A stretch of 64,000 nt of DNA from Strigamia acuminata. Lineage: Eukaryota > Arthropoda > Chilopoda > Geophilomorpha > Linotaeniidae. The first letter of the stretch is position 1. Every line of letters begins with the position of its first letter. The stretch covers positions 50,414,581 to 50,478,580 of the forward strand of contig OX442314.1 in NCBI GenBank assembly GCA_949358305.1, given 5' to 3'. The position numbers were made by a program, and so were the translations under genes. Shown in pieces: positions 10,233 through 20,945 of the stretch. The notes under the pieces were generated by a model, which saw nothing but the letters and a program-made list of their open reading frames with translations, searched no databases and was not told the DNA's origin.

Positions 10233-10516
10233 TTACAATGTGTACAAATTCTGGACGAGGTAAAGGGTCTCTGGTTCATTTTCATGCAAATACAAAACAT
10301 CATTCATTCCACACATATTATGCAGAATACAACAAGTTAAAACAATAGCTTTGGTGTTTTCAATGTCGCAATCTGATTGGTTTAAAAGTCGCCTCCAACG
10401 TCCTTTTAAACGACCAAAATCATTTTCAACAACCACTCTTGCTTCACATAATACATTAATAAATTTTCTTTTCTTTTCAGTGTTCAATTTAATTTTTTTC
10501 TTGTTTAAATTGAATG
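10233..10516 (-). pseudogene. Harbinger (HARBI1-like) transposase, C-terminal piece
   Basis: The minus frame 10487-10233 reads VLCEARVVVENDFGRLKGRWRRLL and later IVLTCCILHNMC. These are the last conserved block (including the catalytic E region) of DDE_Tnp_4 transposases. Across the Copia insertion the frame continues at 15394-15463 with YPTSFEHEETFNLL, matching the preceding PYP...FN block. The N-terminal two thirds are not recognisable. Confidence 0.78.
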
Positions 10517-10723
10517 TGTTAAGTTATGTTAATGTAATGTTGAGTTCATTGTTGAAGAACGTGTTATTGCTATATCATACTGTTACATTGTTGTAAAAGC
10601 GTTACCATGACAATTTTGTATTACTCCTCACTTGCTTGTATTTTACCCACGAGTAAAGACGTGTGTTTTGTTTTCCACTTTAAAAACCTCTCCTTTATTT
10701 CAACGTGATGCCCCAGCATAACA
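10517..10723 (+). repeat. Copia 5' LTR
   Basis: It starts TGTTAAGTTATG and ends CCAGCATAACA. It matches 15182-15388 over all 207 bp by eye. It should carry the promoter and start of the genomic RNA. Confidence 0.93.
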
Positions 10724-10745
10724 AATTGGTTATGGGTCCAGGACG
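10724..10745 (+). promoter_or_regulatory. Copia primer-binding site (internal initiator-Met tRNA type)
   Basis: Three to four bases after the LTR, TGGTTATGGGTCCAGG matches, with one visible mismatch, the complement of the anticodon arm of initiator methionine tRNA (CUGGGCCCAUAACC). Drosophila copia likewise primes from a half-tRNA of iMet rather than from the 3' CCA end. Confidence 0.65.
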
Positions 10746-11280
10746 TTAAGCAGCGCGGGTGTGTCCAACGAATATCGGAAAGGTAGACGAACGTTTCCAC
10801 GGCACGACGAGACGATTCGAACGTACGGTAGACGATTCGAACGTGCGGCAGACGTTCCGAGAAAACGGAAAAACGAGCGGAATCGAACGTGTGGCAAGAC
10901 GGGCCTAAATCGAACGAGGACGCAAACGAGGTCGGGAACTGTGACTTATTTTCGACTAGTAATTAGCTTCATGAGCCATAAGAGACGAAAGGCATAATTT
11001 TCAACGAGTTTGCAACGAACGGGATTCGAACGACGCCATTTTCGAACTGCACGTGCAACCGAAACGAGAAGAAAACGACGCCATTATTGAAGCAAGACGA
11101 GCTATTTGTGCATGCAATTGTTTAAAACTTGTATTGTTAGGATCTGCGCAACGAAGCTTTGTTGTAGTTTTAAGATACAATTAAGTTTGCCAATTGTTGT
11201 TGATATTGTTTTGGGGGAAAGTGATTGTCGAGAAAGTCAATTGTTTGTGCTGTTAGCTTTTGAGAGTTTTTCAAAACGAG
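10746..11280 (+). other. Copia 5' leader
   Basis: The 535-nt untranslated leader is richer in CG than its surroundings. It contains repeated ATTCGAACGT and CAGACG-type motifs at 10800-10930, including a local tandem duplication (ACGATTCGAACGT occurs twice). Packaging signals would be expected here, but I see no defined structure. Confidence 0.5.
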
Positions 11281-14200
11281 ATGACAGATACGACGTCATC
11301 ATCAGGCATTACGTCCTACGGAATTGAAAAAATGGACGGATCTAACTATTTGTCATGGGCATTCAGTGTAAAACTACTACTCACTGAAAAGAAACTTTGG
11401 GCTGTGGTCGATGGGACAGAAACTGAGAAGGATCCAACGAAATTGTCGGAGTTGACCAATAAAGCTTTTTCAATAATTGGTTTGACTATCAAAACGCAAC
11501 AGCAGTCTCATATACGGGGGTTGAAAAGTCCAAAAGAAGCTTGGGATCGACTGAAAGAAGTCTACGAACCGACGAACTCGTTACGCATCGTCCAACTTCG
11601 CCGAGAACTTTACTCAACAGTGAAGCAAACCGGTGAAAATATGGACAAGTATCTCATGAGAGTGTCCGAATGCTCCGAGAGATTAACGAATGCGAACCAA
11701 ACGGTCGGGGACACAGATTTGGCTTGGGCCATGTTATGTGGTTTGACCAAAGAATACGAAGGACTGATTACGTCAGTACACACGATTGCAAAAGCGGATT
11801 TCACGTCGAACAAAATAAAAGAAATGATATTGGCGGAGTCTTCAAGAAGAGAGACTTCAGACAATACCAAACGGGATTCGGCTGTGCTAATTGCGAACAA
11901 GATTCCACAGCAACGTGATCTTAAAAAGATCAAATGTTACAATTGTAACAAATTTGGCCATTATGCGCGGGACTGCCACAAGCCCAAGAAGGAAAGAAGC
12001 GCTGAGTCCAAAAATTCCAGTGACCACAAGAAGGCCAATGTTATGTCGGCATTTGCGGCGCAAGCGGATAAGGACGTTTGGGTGATCGATTCAGGAGCGA
12101 GTCATCACATGACAGCGCAGAAAGGGAAATTTTTGGAACTTCAAAATCCCAAAGTGGCGGAAATAAATATCGCAAACGGAAAGAAGGTCAAAGTAGAAGC
12201 TCAAGGGGACATCAACGTAGATTTCGTGTACGATGGGCAGACAGTACCAACGATTTTAAAAGAAGTACTTTACGTGCCGGAAGTGACGATGAATTTACTC
12301 TCCGTCGCGCAACTGGAAGCAAAAGGCTACTGGTTGTCATTCAAGAACGGATTTTGCAACGTGATGAATTCAAAGGATGTCGTGATTCTTCGAGCGAAGA
12401 GAGAAAACAGAATGTATCTGGTCAACGAGGCGTCACATCACGGGATGACGGCGACAACGGAAGCGACCAAAAACGAAATTTGGCATCAAAGATACATGCA
12501 CGTGTCTTTGGACAGTCTACAAAAGATGGCCGAAAAAGACAAAGTCAGGGGATTGGAGATCAACAAAGATGCAATCAGCAAATGTGGTTCATGTCTCCAA
12601 GGAAAATCCACCCGAAAACCGTTCAACAAGGAAGAACGGAAGTTAGCACCCGAAGTACTGGATTTGATCCATTCGGACATTGCGGGTCCACTTCAAACAA
12701 AGAGCAAGGGAGGGCATCGTTACTACATTACGTTTATTGATGATAAGTCAAGGAAAATCGATGTCTACTTTCTGACCCACAAATCTGAAGCGCTTGAAAA
12801 ATTTCAAGATTACATGACGAGAATGGAGAGAAAAACGGGGAAGAAAATAAAAGCCTTGCGAACGGATAACGGGCTCGAATACTGCAACGAAGAATTTGAT
12901 CGTTTCCTGAAGGAGAAAGGAATTTCTCATCAACGCACCGCAGTGTACACCCCAGAACAAAATGGAGTTTCTGAGAGGTTAAACCGGACATTGCTGGATC
13001 TGGTGCGGTCAAGTTTGATCCAAACGCAATTGGGTGCAGATTTTTGGGCTGAAGCAGTCAGCACTGCAGTTTACGTGAGAAACCGGACAGTGACACAAAT
13101 CACTGGGAAAACGCCGTATGAAGTTTGGTACGGGCGGACGCCATCCGTGAAACACTTAAGAGTGTTTGGCTGCAACGCAGTGATGCACGTTCCCGCGGCC
13201 AAAAGAAGAAAATTGGACAATCGCGGAGAAAAATGCATATTTCTTGGGTATTCAGCCGGGGAGAAGACATATCGGTTGTGGAATACCAAGAAAAGAAAAG
13301 TGATGACTTCACGTGACGTCGTGTTCAAAGAAAACGAATTCGGATTCAACGAAACGGATGAACTGGACGCGAAGGAAGTAATGACTCTCACTTTCGACGA
13401 ACCGAAACAAGTTCCGCCAGCAGCAAAACCAAAACGTGGACGACCGACAAAAGCTGAAGCCGTTCAAAAACAATACGAACCAACAAAGATGATTCTCCGA
13501 AGTCAGGTGCAACAACAAGCGGAACCGGAAATTGCAGAAACGGAAGATGCAGAGGAAGAAGATGAAGAGGATTTGATAGGAACAGCAATGTTTTGTCATT
13601 TTGAAGAACCTTCCACCTACCAAGAGGCATTGAATTCCAAGGATGCAACGAAATGGCAAACCGCAATAGATGACGAATTAAACAGCTTGCACAAGAATGA
13701 AACATGGGAGATTACGGATTTACCAAAAGACAGCAAAGCGATTGGCTGTAAGTGGGTGTTTCGAGTCAAACAAAACCCAGATGGTTCGGTAGAGCGGTAT
13801 AAAGCGCGCTTAGTGGCCAAAGGATTTACACAGCGCTACGGTCATGATTATACCGAGACATATTCTCCAGTGGCGGGAATTGCGACGATGCGACTCATAA
13901 TTGCCATAGCTGTAATTTTGGGTTGGGTATTGGAACAAGTTGATGTAACGACAGCATACTTAAATGGTATACTCGAAGAAGAAGTCTACATGGAAATTCC
14001 TGAAGGCTTAGTGGGAAAATGGAAAAATAAAGTGTGCAGACTGATCAAGTCGTTATACGGATTAAAACAATCAGGACGTGCGTGGAATGACAAGTTGGAC
14101 GAGGAACTCGAGAAACAGGGTTTCAAACGTTGTTTTTCGGACGCATGTGTTTATTGGATTCAAATAGGAAACGAACGCGGAATTATCGGGGTTTACGTCG

Positions 14201-15162
14201 ACGACATGGTGATAGCCGGACAGTCAGAAAACATGTGTCGAGAAATCAAAAAGAGACTGCGTAAATGTTTTGAAATCAAAGAGCTTGGAACTCTGAAGTA
14301 CATGCTAGGAATCGAATTTGGACGGGATAAAAACGGAAACATGTTTTTAACGCAAGAAAAATATGTTGAGAAAATCTTGAAGAGATTCAACATGACTGAT
14401 TCAAAACCAATGGCGACACCAATGGTGAAATGTACTGACAACAATAAGAAAGAGCCAGAAGAATTTGAAGATCTGACAGTCGAGCCTTATAGAGAGGTAA
14501 TTGGCTGCTTATCTTACTTGGCCAACAGTACGAGACCGGACATTTCACACGCTGTAAATGTGTTAGCACAATTTAACAGCAAACCAAAAACCAATCACTG
14601 GCAAATGGCCAAACGCATCCTACGATATCTGTCGGGAACTAAGAAACACGGATTGGTTTACAATGAGAATAAAGGATTTTTGACCGCATTCGCAGACGCA
14701 GATTGGGCGAATTGCAAGATCAACCGAAGATCTTACAGCGGAACTTTGCTGAAACTGGCCGAGAATTTAGTAATATGGCAGAGCAGCAAGCAGAAGGTCG
14801 TAGCCACCAGCAGCATGGAAGCTGAGTACATCTCGATGTGCAATTGTTCGAAAGACATTGTGTGGATGCGACGACTGATCGAAGAGTTGGATTTGTCAAC
14901 GTTGATCGGAGGACCAACAATCATGAGATGCGACAACCAACCAGCTAAAGTTTTTGCACAAAGCAATGTGGAGAACCGGAGATCAAAACATATTGACGTC
15001 CGGTACCACTACATCAGAGAACAGATAAAGGCGAAACGAGTCAAATTGGAATTTGTTCCAACCGAAAACAATGAAGCTGATTTGTTGACAAAGCCTTTAG
15101 ACAAAGTGAAATTAAGTAATTTCAGAGAATTATTAGGTGTGAAACCAATTATCAGGGCATAA
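11281..15162 (+). CDS. Copia gag-pol polyprotein, intact
   Basis: I chose ATG 11281 (MTDTTSSSG) because the seven codons before it begin only with a TTG. The 1293 residues run in Copia order. Gag (UBN2-like) covers residues 15-190, with a CCHC knuckle CYNCNKFGHYARDC near 218. The protease has WVIDSGASHHMT near 266. The integrase has HQRYMH and C..C before HSDIAGPL, RTDNGLEYCN and EQNGVSERLNR (D-D-E). The reverse transcriptase has QVDVTTAYLNG and the catalytic YVDDM near 971. RNase H has SSMEAEYISM, CDNQPAK and RSKHIDVRYHYIR. All catalytic motifs are present and no stop occurs, so the element is potentially autonomous. Gag and pol share one frame, with no frameshift signal, which is usual for Copia. 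Confidence 0.96.
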   Translation: MTDTTSSSGITSYGIEKMDGSNYLSWAFSVKLLLTEKKLWAVVDGTETEKDPTKLSELTNKAFSIIGLTIKTQQQSHIRGLKSPKEAWDRLKEVYEPTNSLRIVQLRRELYSTVKQTGENMDKYLMRVSECSERLTNANQTVGDTDLAWAMLCGLTKEYEGLITSVHTIAKADFTSNKIKEMILAESSRRETSDNTKRDSAVLIANKIPQQRDLKKIKCYNCNKFGHYARDCHKPKKERSAESKNSSDHKKANVMSAFAAQADKDVWVIDSGASHHMTAQKGKFLELQNPKVAEINIANGKKVKVEAQGDINVDFVYDGQTVPTILKEVLYVPEVTMNLLSVAQLEAKGYWLSFKNGFCNVMNSKDVVILRAKRENRMYLVNEASHHGMTATTEATKNEIWHQRYMHVSLDSLQKMAEKDKVRGLEINKDAISKCGSCLQGKSTRKPFNKEERKLAPEVLDLIHSDIAGPLQTKSKGGHRYYITFIDDKSRKIDVYFLTHKSEALEKFQDYMTRMERKTGKKIKALRTDNGLEYCNEEFDRFLKEKGISHQRTAVYTPEQNGVSERLNRTLLDLVRSSLIQTQLGADFWAEAVSTAVYVRNRTVTQITGKTPYEVWYGRTPSVKHLRVFGCNAVMHVPAAKRRKLDNRGEKCIFLGYSAGEKTYRLWNTKKRKVMTSRDVVFKENEFGFNETDELDAKEVMTLTFDEPKQVPPAAKPKRGRPTKAEAVQKQYEPTKMILRSQVQQQAEPEIAETEDAEEEDEEDLIGTAMFCHFEEPSTYQEALNSKDATKWQTAIDDELNSLHKNETWEITDLPKDSKAIGCKWVFRVKQNPDGSVERYKARLVAKGFTQRYGHDYTETYSPVAGIATMRLIIAIAVILGWVLEQVDVTTAYLNGILEEEVYMEIPEGLVGKWKNKVCRLIKSLYGLKQSGRAWNDKLDEELEKQGFKRCFSDACVYWIQIGNERGIIGVYVDDMVIAGQSENMCREIKKRLRKCFEIKELGTLKYMLGIEFGRDKNGNMFLTQEKYVEKILKRFNMTDSKPMATPMVKCTDNNKKEPEEFEDLTVEPYREVIGCLSYLANSTRPDISHAVNVLAQFNSKPKTNHWQMAKRILRYLSGTKKHGLVYNENKGFLTAFADADWANCKINRRSYSGTLLKLAENLVIWQSSKQKVVATSSMEAEYISMCNCSKDIVWMRRLIEELDLSTLIGGPTIMRCDNQPAKVFAQSNVENRRSKHIDVRYHYIREQIKAKRVKLEFVPTENNEADLLTKPLDKVKLSNFRELLGVKPIIRA

Positions 15163-15181
15163 TGGGTTTCAGGGGAAGTAA

Positions 15182-15388
15182 TGTTAAGTTATGTTAATGT
15201 AATGTTGAGTTCATTGTTGAAGAACGTGTTATTGCTATATCATACTGTTACATTGTTGTAAAAGCGTTACCATGACAATTTTGTATTACTCCTCACTTGC
15301 TTGTATTTTACCCACGAGTAAAGACGTGTGTTTTGTTTTCCACTTTAAAAACCTCTCCTTTATTTCAACGTGATGCCCCAGCATAACA
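15182..15388 (+). repeat. Copia 3' LTR
   Basis: Same length and sequence as 10517-10723, preceded by a purine-rich tract (CAGGGGAAGTAA) and followed by the GAATG duplication. Confidence 0.93.
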
Positions 15389-15463
15389 GAATGATAAGAG
15401 ATTAAATGTTTCCTCATGTTCAAAGCTTGTAGGGTAACTGTTACGTTGTGGACCCCCCAAGTA

Positions 15464-16026
15464 CCCTCCACAGGTAGTTAATTATTTTATGTTGTGTGCA
15501 AACCATAGGGGTTGTCGAGGGCGTTCAATAAACACGGACGTTGCAAAATTTGAGAACAGGCAAGCCAGATAGACATTTTTGCACATAATTACAGGGAAGC
15601 AGCATCCCTTTTCCTAGATTACGCAAATTTAGGGATGAATAAAATGTATAAATCCTAAACACCATACTTGATACAAATCTATACGCTAACTGGCAATCAA
15701 TTTCCAGAGAAGTTGCCTTCCCAAGTTTAACGACAATACTGAGAGCCCAGAAACCAGAGAAGGCAAAAACCATTCTGCTTCGGAAGACCAATCCAACTGA
15801 TGTATGGGGAGAAAAATTGACATACTGAATGTTACACTTTAATGTTATATTTTCTTCAATTTTCTATCATTTAATTCATTTGTGATCAGTAGATTCTATT
15901 TCAAATGACTGTTGTAGGTTGTATGAACTGTGTCTGATTTTATAATTTATTTAACCCATACATCAACATTGGGAAAATTTTCATTAATCCACTCCTTTTG
16001 GGATCACATTGTAACACAATATTGGC
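15464..16026. other. Unassigned; should contain the rest of the Harbinger element
   Basis: I looked in all minus frames for the transposase core (GSVHD, GD.GY) and did not find it. No other gene is credible. Confidence 0.4.
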
Positions 16027-16317
16027 ATGTCACAGCAGACTAAGAACTTAGACACTTGCAACACCTACGGACAAGCGTGCCACACTTGTGATAGTGTGAA
16101 GGCTGTGAACAAATGTGTCGTTTGCCAGAATTTTCTTTGCAACAATTGCTACCGGTGCATCAGCACGAGTGAAGCAAGCATTCAGAGTGAAGCAAGCAGC
16201 ACGGTGCATCACCAGCACGATGCATCACCAGCACAAGTGAAAATGAAATCCCCAGCACGAGTAAAGCAACCATTGAATTTATTTTTCATCCCAAAACAAA
16301 ACCTGGCAAACTCGTAG
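16027..16317 (+). CDS. Cysteine-rich short ORF (96 aa), probably a transposon fragment
   Basis: The first half holds an ordered cysteine array, CHTCDSVKAVNKCVVC, then LCNNCYRC, compatible with a small cross-brace zinc finger such as the C-terminal cysteine-rich domain of piggyBac transposases or a B-box-like finger. The second half is the GTGCATCACCAGCACGA repeat of family X translated (VHHQHDASPAQV), so the ORF runs from one repeat into another. Function unknown. It is more likely debris than a host gene. Confidence 0.35.
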   Translation: MSQQTKNLDTCNTYGQACHTCDSVKAVNKCVVCQNFLCNNCYRCISTSEASIQSEASSTVHHQHDASPAQVKMKSPARVKQPLNLFFIPKQNLANS

Positions 16318-16675
16318 TTAGGCTGTACAAAACCACTATTTATGGAGAGGAAAATCATAAAATTCCCTTAATTTGTTGAAACAAGTTTATTTTTGTTCCT
16401 TGCACAATTATTTCAACATCATTTGCCTGGAAGTAGCACAAAAATGCATTTTTTGACTAAACATTATTGAAAATTTAAAATCAACTGACCACTTTGCAAA
16501 AAAAAAAATTTCCTGCATTATTCAACAACTTATTGAAGCAATGTCAAAGGGAAATCTAGAAAAAACATTAAAATCTGGATTTTGAAAAGCTGGAATTTTT
16601 CTGACTACAGCAGCTCGAGTTCTTGAAATGATAGGAGAAAGAGAAAATGATGAGACATTCGTGATAATGTAGTGT
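16155..16675 (+). repeat. Repeat family X, partial copy 3
   Basis: It aligns along its length with 20040-20565 and 39465-39920, including the CACGAGTGAAGCAAGCA stretch. It carries the same decayed transposase C-terminus (see 20290). Confidence 0.8.
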
Positions 16676-18190
16676 TGCGAACAGATGGAGGAAATGGAAA
16701 ACCAATGTTTTGCTTGTTCTTGAAATAAAACAAGTTTCCTTTCAATTTAATCAAAGTTGAAGGTGTCATTAGCAGCAGTAAAATTAATCCATGTTCATGT
16801 CTTGTCAAAGGATATTTTTCTACTGATTTTCTTGGTTTTCTTTGTCTTTTTCCTATTTATTTTATCCTGTTTATGCCTCGGTATGAAGCGAAGCCTTTTT
16901 TGTTTGATCTTCATTGAGTACAGTGCAGGAATTAGCTTTTGTTTCATTTCTCACCACTAAGATTCACTTCTCAAGTTTCTTCTCTGCTTCTTTTGCTTAG
17001 TTATGAGATTTGTGAAGGTTATTGAATTCTTTGAATATCTGTGTATGTTTTAATGTTAGAAGTAGAGATTTTAATATGTATCTTTTGTGTTAATTTTAAT
17101 ATTAGAATATATTTCAAGGCTTCTTGTTTTCGTTTGATTATCTACCAATCCCTTATTTTCATAGTATTTGTTGACTTTCGGTTGAAACTGTGATTTTTTA
17201 TTGTTTCTTCGCATACCATTTGTGTCAGTTAAATTTAGTTGCACATTTCCGGTTAGGTGCAACCAGCATGTTATCACATTCTGTGCCTTTGTATAATCGA
17301 TTGATAATGTTTTTATAACATGTGCTGTTGTCGTCTGCTCTAGACATAGAGAGCAATCATTGTTTAGTTTATGTGGAATAAAAGATGGCGGTCGCATTTG
17401 CGGTCGCGATTTAACCGCAAGTTTTACACCATGTTTGGATGATTTTCGCCGTTCTCTGGTCCTTGACAGCTCCTCAGTATTGATGTTAATAGAATAATGT
17501 CTTTCTATTGGCTAACTCACTATTATGTGTTCTCTTCAATTAATAACCCTAATCTACTGTAGCCTTAATGTACCACTATATTTTTCCTCTTGTTAATTTC
17601 ATTATTGAAAAGCACTCCACATTGTTCTAAGAGTGCTTCCACTTTGTTGTAGTAGTTGTAAAAGGGATTTGAATGAGTAAAGACATGTTTTATTTGCTCT
17701 TCTTGTCCTCTCCTTCCAACATGGCCACTGTGAGTGAGTAGTCATCTATCAAACTCCTCTGGTGCGATATATTAATTTTAAATTTTGTAATGTAATATAA
17801 CAGTAAGACACTTATTTGTATACTGAATGTATCATCTTTTCTTATAATAAGAGCTATTAACAATTTTGTTTTTCAAAATCATATGTGAACTAGAAGCCAC
17901 TAAATCCTGAAATCCTCCTCGCTCCTGATTGGAGGGCTATTTTGATTGTTGTGTTAGGTTGTGTTACGTCATAAATTGGACCAATCAAGAGCGAGGAGGA
18001 TGCCAGGCTTTAGTCGCGTGTTGTTCTATCGGCCAAGGACGACTAGTAGATCAGCGCCAAGTTAGGCCAACAAATTCCTTTCAAAATTTGTAAATACAAA
18101 TCATTTTGTCCACCGATACACATTTATAGTTAGTTGGTCAATTTTATACATTGTTTTTACACGTCATGTTATATTTTGTTAATTTTCAGT
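16676..18190. other. AT-rich region without a recognisable gene
   Basis: Only short unconvincing ORFs. An inverted repeat at about 17916-18002 has arms containing CCTCCTCGCTC and GAGCGAGGAGG, with CCAAT/ATTGG on the inner side. It may be a small foldback or MITE. Confidence 0.4.
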
Positions 18191-18191
18191 T

Positions 18192-18410
18192 ATGGCTGAA
18201 GGCAATAATGACGAAGGTAATTTTGACCTCTGGTTCGATAAGCAGTTACGTGAACTTCAAGTTAAATTGGATCTAGCAAAGTCAAATTACACAACAGACA
18301 AAGATAACATTGTTCAGGAATGGTTGGAAACATTGACAATCCGATTTAAGGAAATCCTGAAATATTGGCGAAGTAAACAAGCCAAAATTCAACGAAAACT
18401 GTTGTCTTGA
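18192..18410 (+). CDS. Small ORF, 72 aa, unknown
   Basis: MAEGNNDEGNFDLWF... is charged, helical and contains WLETLTIRFKEILKYW. The ATG follows a good splice-acceptor-like TTAATTTTCAG at 18178-18188, so it could be an exon. I recognise no family. It lies just upstream of Copia debris and may belong to it. Confidence 0.25.
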   Translation: MAEGNNDEGNFDLWFDKQLRELQVKLDLAKSNYTTDKDNIVQEWLETLTIRFKEILKYWRSKQAKIQRKLLS

Positions 18411-18429
18411 CTCCAAAATTATTCTGATA

Positions 18430-19590
18430 ACATCGTTCTTCTACTGCGCTCTAAAGTGCAGTACACCAAGTTTAGCTTTGCAAATCATCAGGCCTAATGT
18501 CAGCTAGTGGATCACATTCCAATAGACCTTCATGGTAGAATACCAATTCAATATTCCACATTGGCGCAGTCGTGGAAACAAAAAATCTGTGCAAAATCAT
18601 GAAATTGAATCGAGAATTCCAAGATGCAGGCGTATGAGCGAGCCGTTTTGAGCGGGCGAATTTCGAATTTCCTATCGCGGCACAATGAACTAAACTGTGA
18701 GAACGAGACTGCATTCTGCTATTACCGGTTAACATTAAAACCTGAGAAAAGCTATTCATGTTTTGTTAACGTTAATGAAAACGGTCTCTTTAATTCCTCT
18801 CACAAAGTGGTAGCAGAGGCAGGTTGCTGAAGAAGCAGTCCAAGGTAGAAGGAGACGTTTGTTGACGCTCCGGGACGAAAATAAGGAGCAAGAAGAGGTA
18901 AACATTCGAAAAGAAAGGCTTACTTAGAGACACGCAAGAATGGCCGATGCGATATCCGCAGGTTCCTTGAATCGAATCGAGCTGCTGAGCGTTTGAAATT
19001 ACTTTGTATGGCAATTCAAAGTAGGAGCTCTGCTTGAAGCAAATGGATTAACCAGCGCAAGCTGGTGACACGACAATCAGCTGGAAGACCAAGAAGCAGC
19101 GTCTGGTCGCAATGTCGTCTACGGAGAGCGAGATCCTGGTTATTTGCGAGCTACTTAAGACGATCAAATGGGAGAGAGATTTTTTGAGCGAGGTTGGAGA
19201 AGGAAAATGCGTACAGAAATGCGTGACGATTTACACCGATTGTTCGCCGGCCATTCAAATTCTTTGCGGGTCGAATCAATTCGGACGCACAAAGCACATG
19301 AACAGGCACATTCATCAAAGATGAGTTGAAGCTGGGAAACATCAAGCTAATCCATCTTCCTTCTGCCGAGATGATCTCTGATTTCTTAACCAAGGCAGTA
19401 GCAAAGGACAAGTTCGAGAAGGGTCGTGAAAGCGTGAGTCTTCGAGACGATGTCAAGGCAAAGGAAAGAGAAGAAAAGGAGGAAGTGAAATATTTTTTCA
19501 TCCCGGACTGGATTCGGGACAACGAATCCTTGTTAAATTTAGTAATGGAAAGGAAAATCCAGCCCTACGTGCTTGTATTGTTTTAACGTT
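18430..19590 (+). mobile_element. Internally deleted, degenerate Copia element
   Basis: At 18803-18826 the sequence TCACAAAGTGGTAGCAGAGGC has the layout of an LTR end followed by a primer site resembling the iMet type (TGGTATCAGAGC). From 19062 a Copia RNase H is readable: SWKTKKQRLVAMSSTESE, YTDCSPAIQIL and RTKHMNRHIH; after a frameshift, GNIKLIHLPSAEM and DFLTKAV. Gag, integrase and reverse transcriptase are gone. The LTR boundaries are not defined. Confidence 0.65.
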
Positions 19591-20289
19591 GAATGCACCT
19601 ACTGTCTCTTAATTAATGTCAAACATTTATTAGTTTTAGTGTCATTACGATTCAGCGATGGGGTTACCCAGCTAAGGATAATGCGCTAATATTAACCGCA
19701 TTCTTCAAGATCAGAAATGCAAAAGCAGCGAGGAGAAATGAAGCATTAGGACGTTTGTTGAGGAATGTATCTATCGGTTAAAAACGAATTTATTTTGCAT
19801 AAGAAGTAGAGTTTTTATAAATAATAATTATTAATTAGCTACGGTCGATTAAGCAGTTAACAGACAAGTGGAAGTATGTGTGGCAAAACCAACTGTTGCT
19901 AAAGGCTTGAAGAAAGAAGTCTGTAATTACTACTATCGAAAGCATCGAAAGCGTCGAAAGAGGCAAAATGAACGACAAAATCAACAACAAAAGTTTGCAC
20001 AAGTGAAGCTATCGGCACGAATCAAGCTACCGGCACGAGTCAAGCCACCGGCACCGGTGCATCACCAGCACGAGTGAAGCAAGCACGAGTGAAGCAAGCA
20101 GCACGGTGCATCACCAGCACAAGTAAAAAAACTAGCACGAGTGAATTAACCATTGAATTTATTTTTCATCCCAAAACAAAACCTGGCAAACTCGTAGTTA
20201 GACTGTACAAAACCACTATTTATCGAGAGGAAAATTATAAAATTCCTTTAATTTGTTAAAACAAGTTTATTTTTGTTCTTGGCACAATT

Positions 20290-20660
20290 ATTTTCAACAG
20301 CATTTGCCTGGAAGTAGCACAGAAATGCATTTTTTACTAAAGATTATTGAAAATTTAAAACCAACTGACCACTTAACCAAAAGAAAAAAGTTTCCTGCAT
20401 TATTCAAGCAACTTATTGAAGCAATGTCAAAGGGAAATCTAGAAAAAACATTAAAATCTGGATTTTGAAAAGTGGAATTTTTCCGACTAGAGCAGCTCGC
20501 GTTCTTGAAATGATAGGAGAAAGAGAAAATGATGACACATTCGTGATAATGTAGACTCATCATTTATACAACATCTCCAGGAGGCAAGGCAAGAATTGGA
20601 GCCAAAACCAAGGCAAAAGAGAAGAAAATTAAATGTCCCAGCAGGAATTGGAATAACAAC
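20290..20660 (+). pseudogene. Decayed DDE_1 (pogo/Tigger/Jerky-like) transposase C-terminus in family X
   Basis: Reading through frameshifts gives FPALFKQLIEAMSKGNLEKT, then GFRKAGIF and AARVLEMIGERENDDTF. This matches the end of DDE_1 transposases, where a 'gF...GI.P.....vL' block follows the catalytic domain. The same block is present at 16500-16670 and 39770-39930, each with its own mutations; copy 2 keeps the arginine of GFRKAG where copies 1 and 3 have a stop. No catalytic triad remains. Family assignment is tentative. Confidence 0.5.
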
Positions 20661-20844
20661 AGTTCAACCTACAATAGCGACGCCGTAAGAGCAACGCATG
20701 TTAGTTACGTGCCACACACATTCGTAAAGGAGTGCACTTTTGTGTGTTATAAATGTATTTTCCATTTTATCAAGACACGTATGGTAAGTTTAAAATTCCA
20801 GTTGTTATTTAAAAATGGCACTTTTTGTAACATGATTACACTTC

Positions 20845-20945
20845 TTGCATAAAATGGCAGTTTTCAAGCATAAAATGGCAGTTTTCAAGCATAAAATGGC
20901 AGTTTTCAAGCATAAAATAGCAGTTTTCAAGCATTAAAATATCAT
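20845..20945 (+). repeat. 21-bp minisatellite in X copy 1
   Basis: Four to five tandem copies of a unit GCATAAAATGGCAGTTTTCA. The X2 copy has a different, longer expansion at the corresponding place (40285-40480). Confidence 0.8.

Larger units (their letters stand above)
8894..10516 (+). mobile_element. Decayed PIF/Harbinger transposon, left part (continues after the Copia insertion)
   Basis: The proposed left end is TGCCCTTTTCACACC preceded by TTA at 8891-8893, the 3-bp target duplication expected for Harbinger. Inside are the two ORFs expected of this superfamily: a Myb/SANT-like protein on plus and the transposase on minus. The element is split at 10516/15389 by a Copia insertion. I could not find the right terminal repeat; it is probably lost in the 15480-16030 region. 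Confidence 0.65.
10517..15388 (+). mobile_element. Full-length Copia element
   Basis: It has two 207-bp LTRs that I read as identical, a primer site, one uninterrupted gag-pol ORF, and the 5-bp target duplication GAATG (10512-10516 and 15389-15393). Identical LTRs mean recent insertion. The insertion site is inside the Harbinger transposase. Confidence 0.95.
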
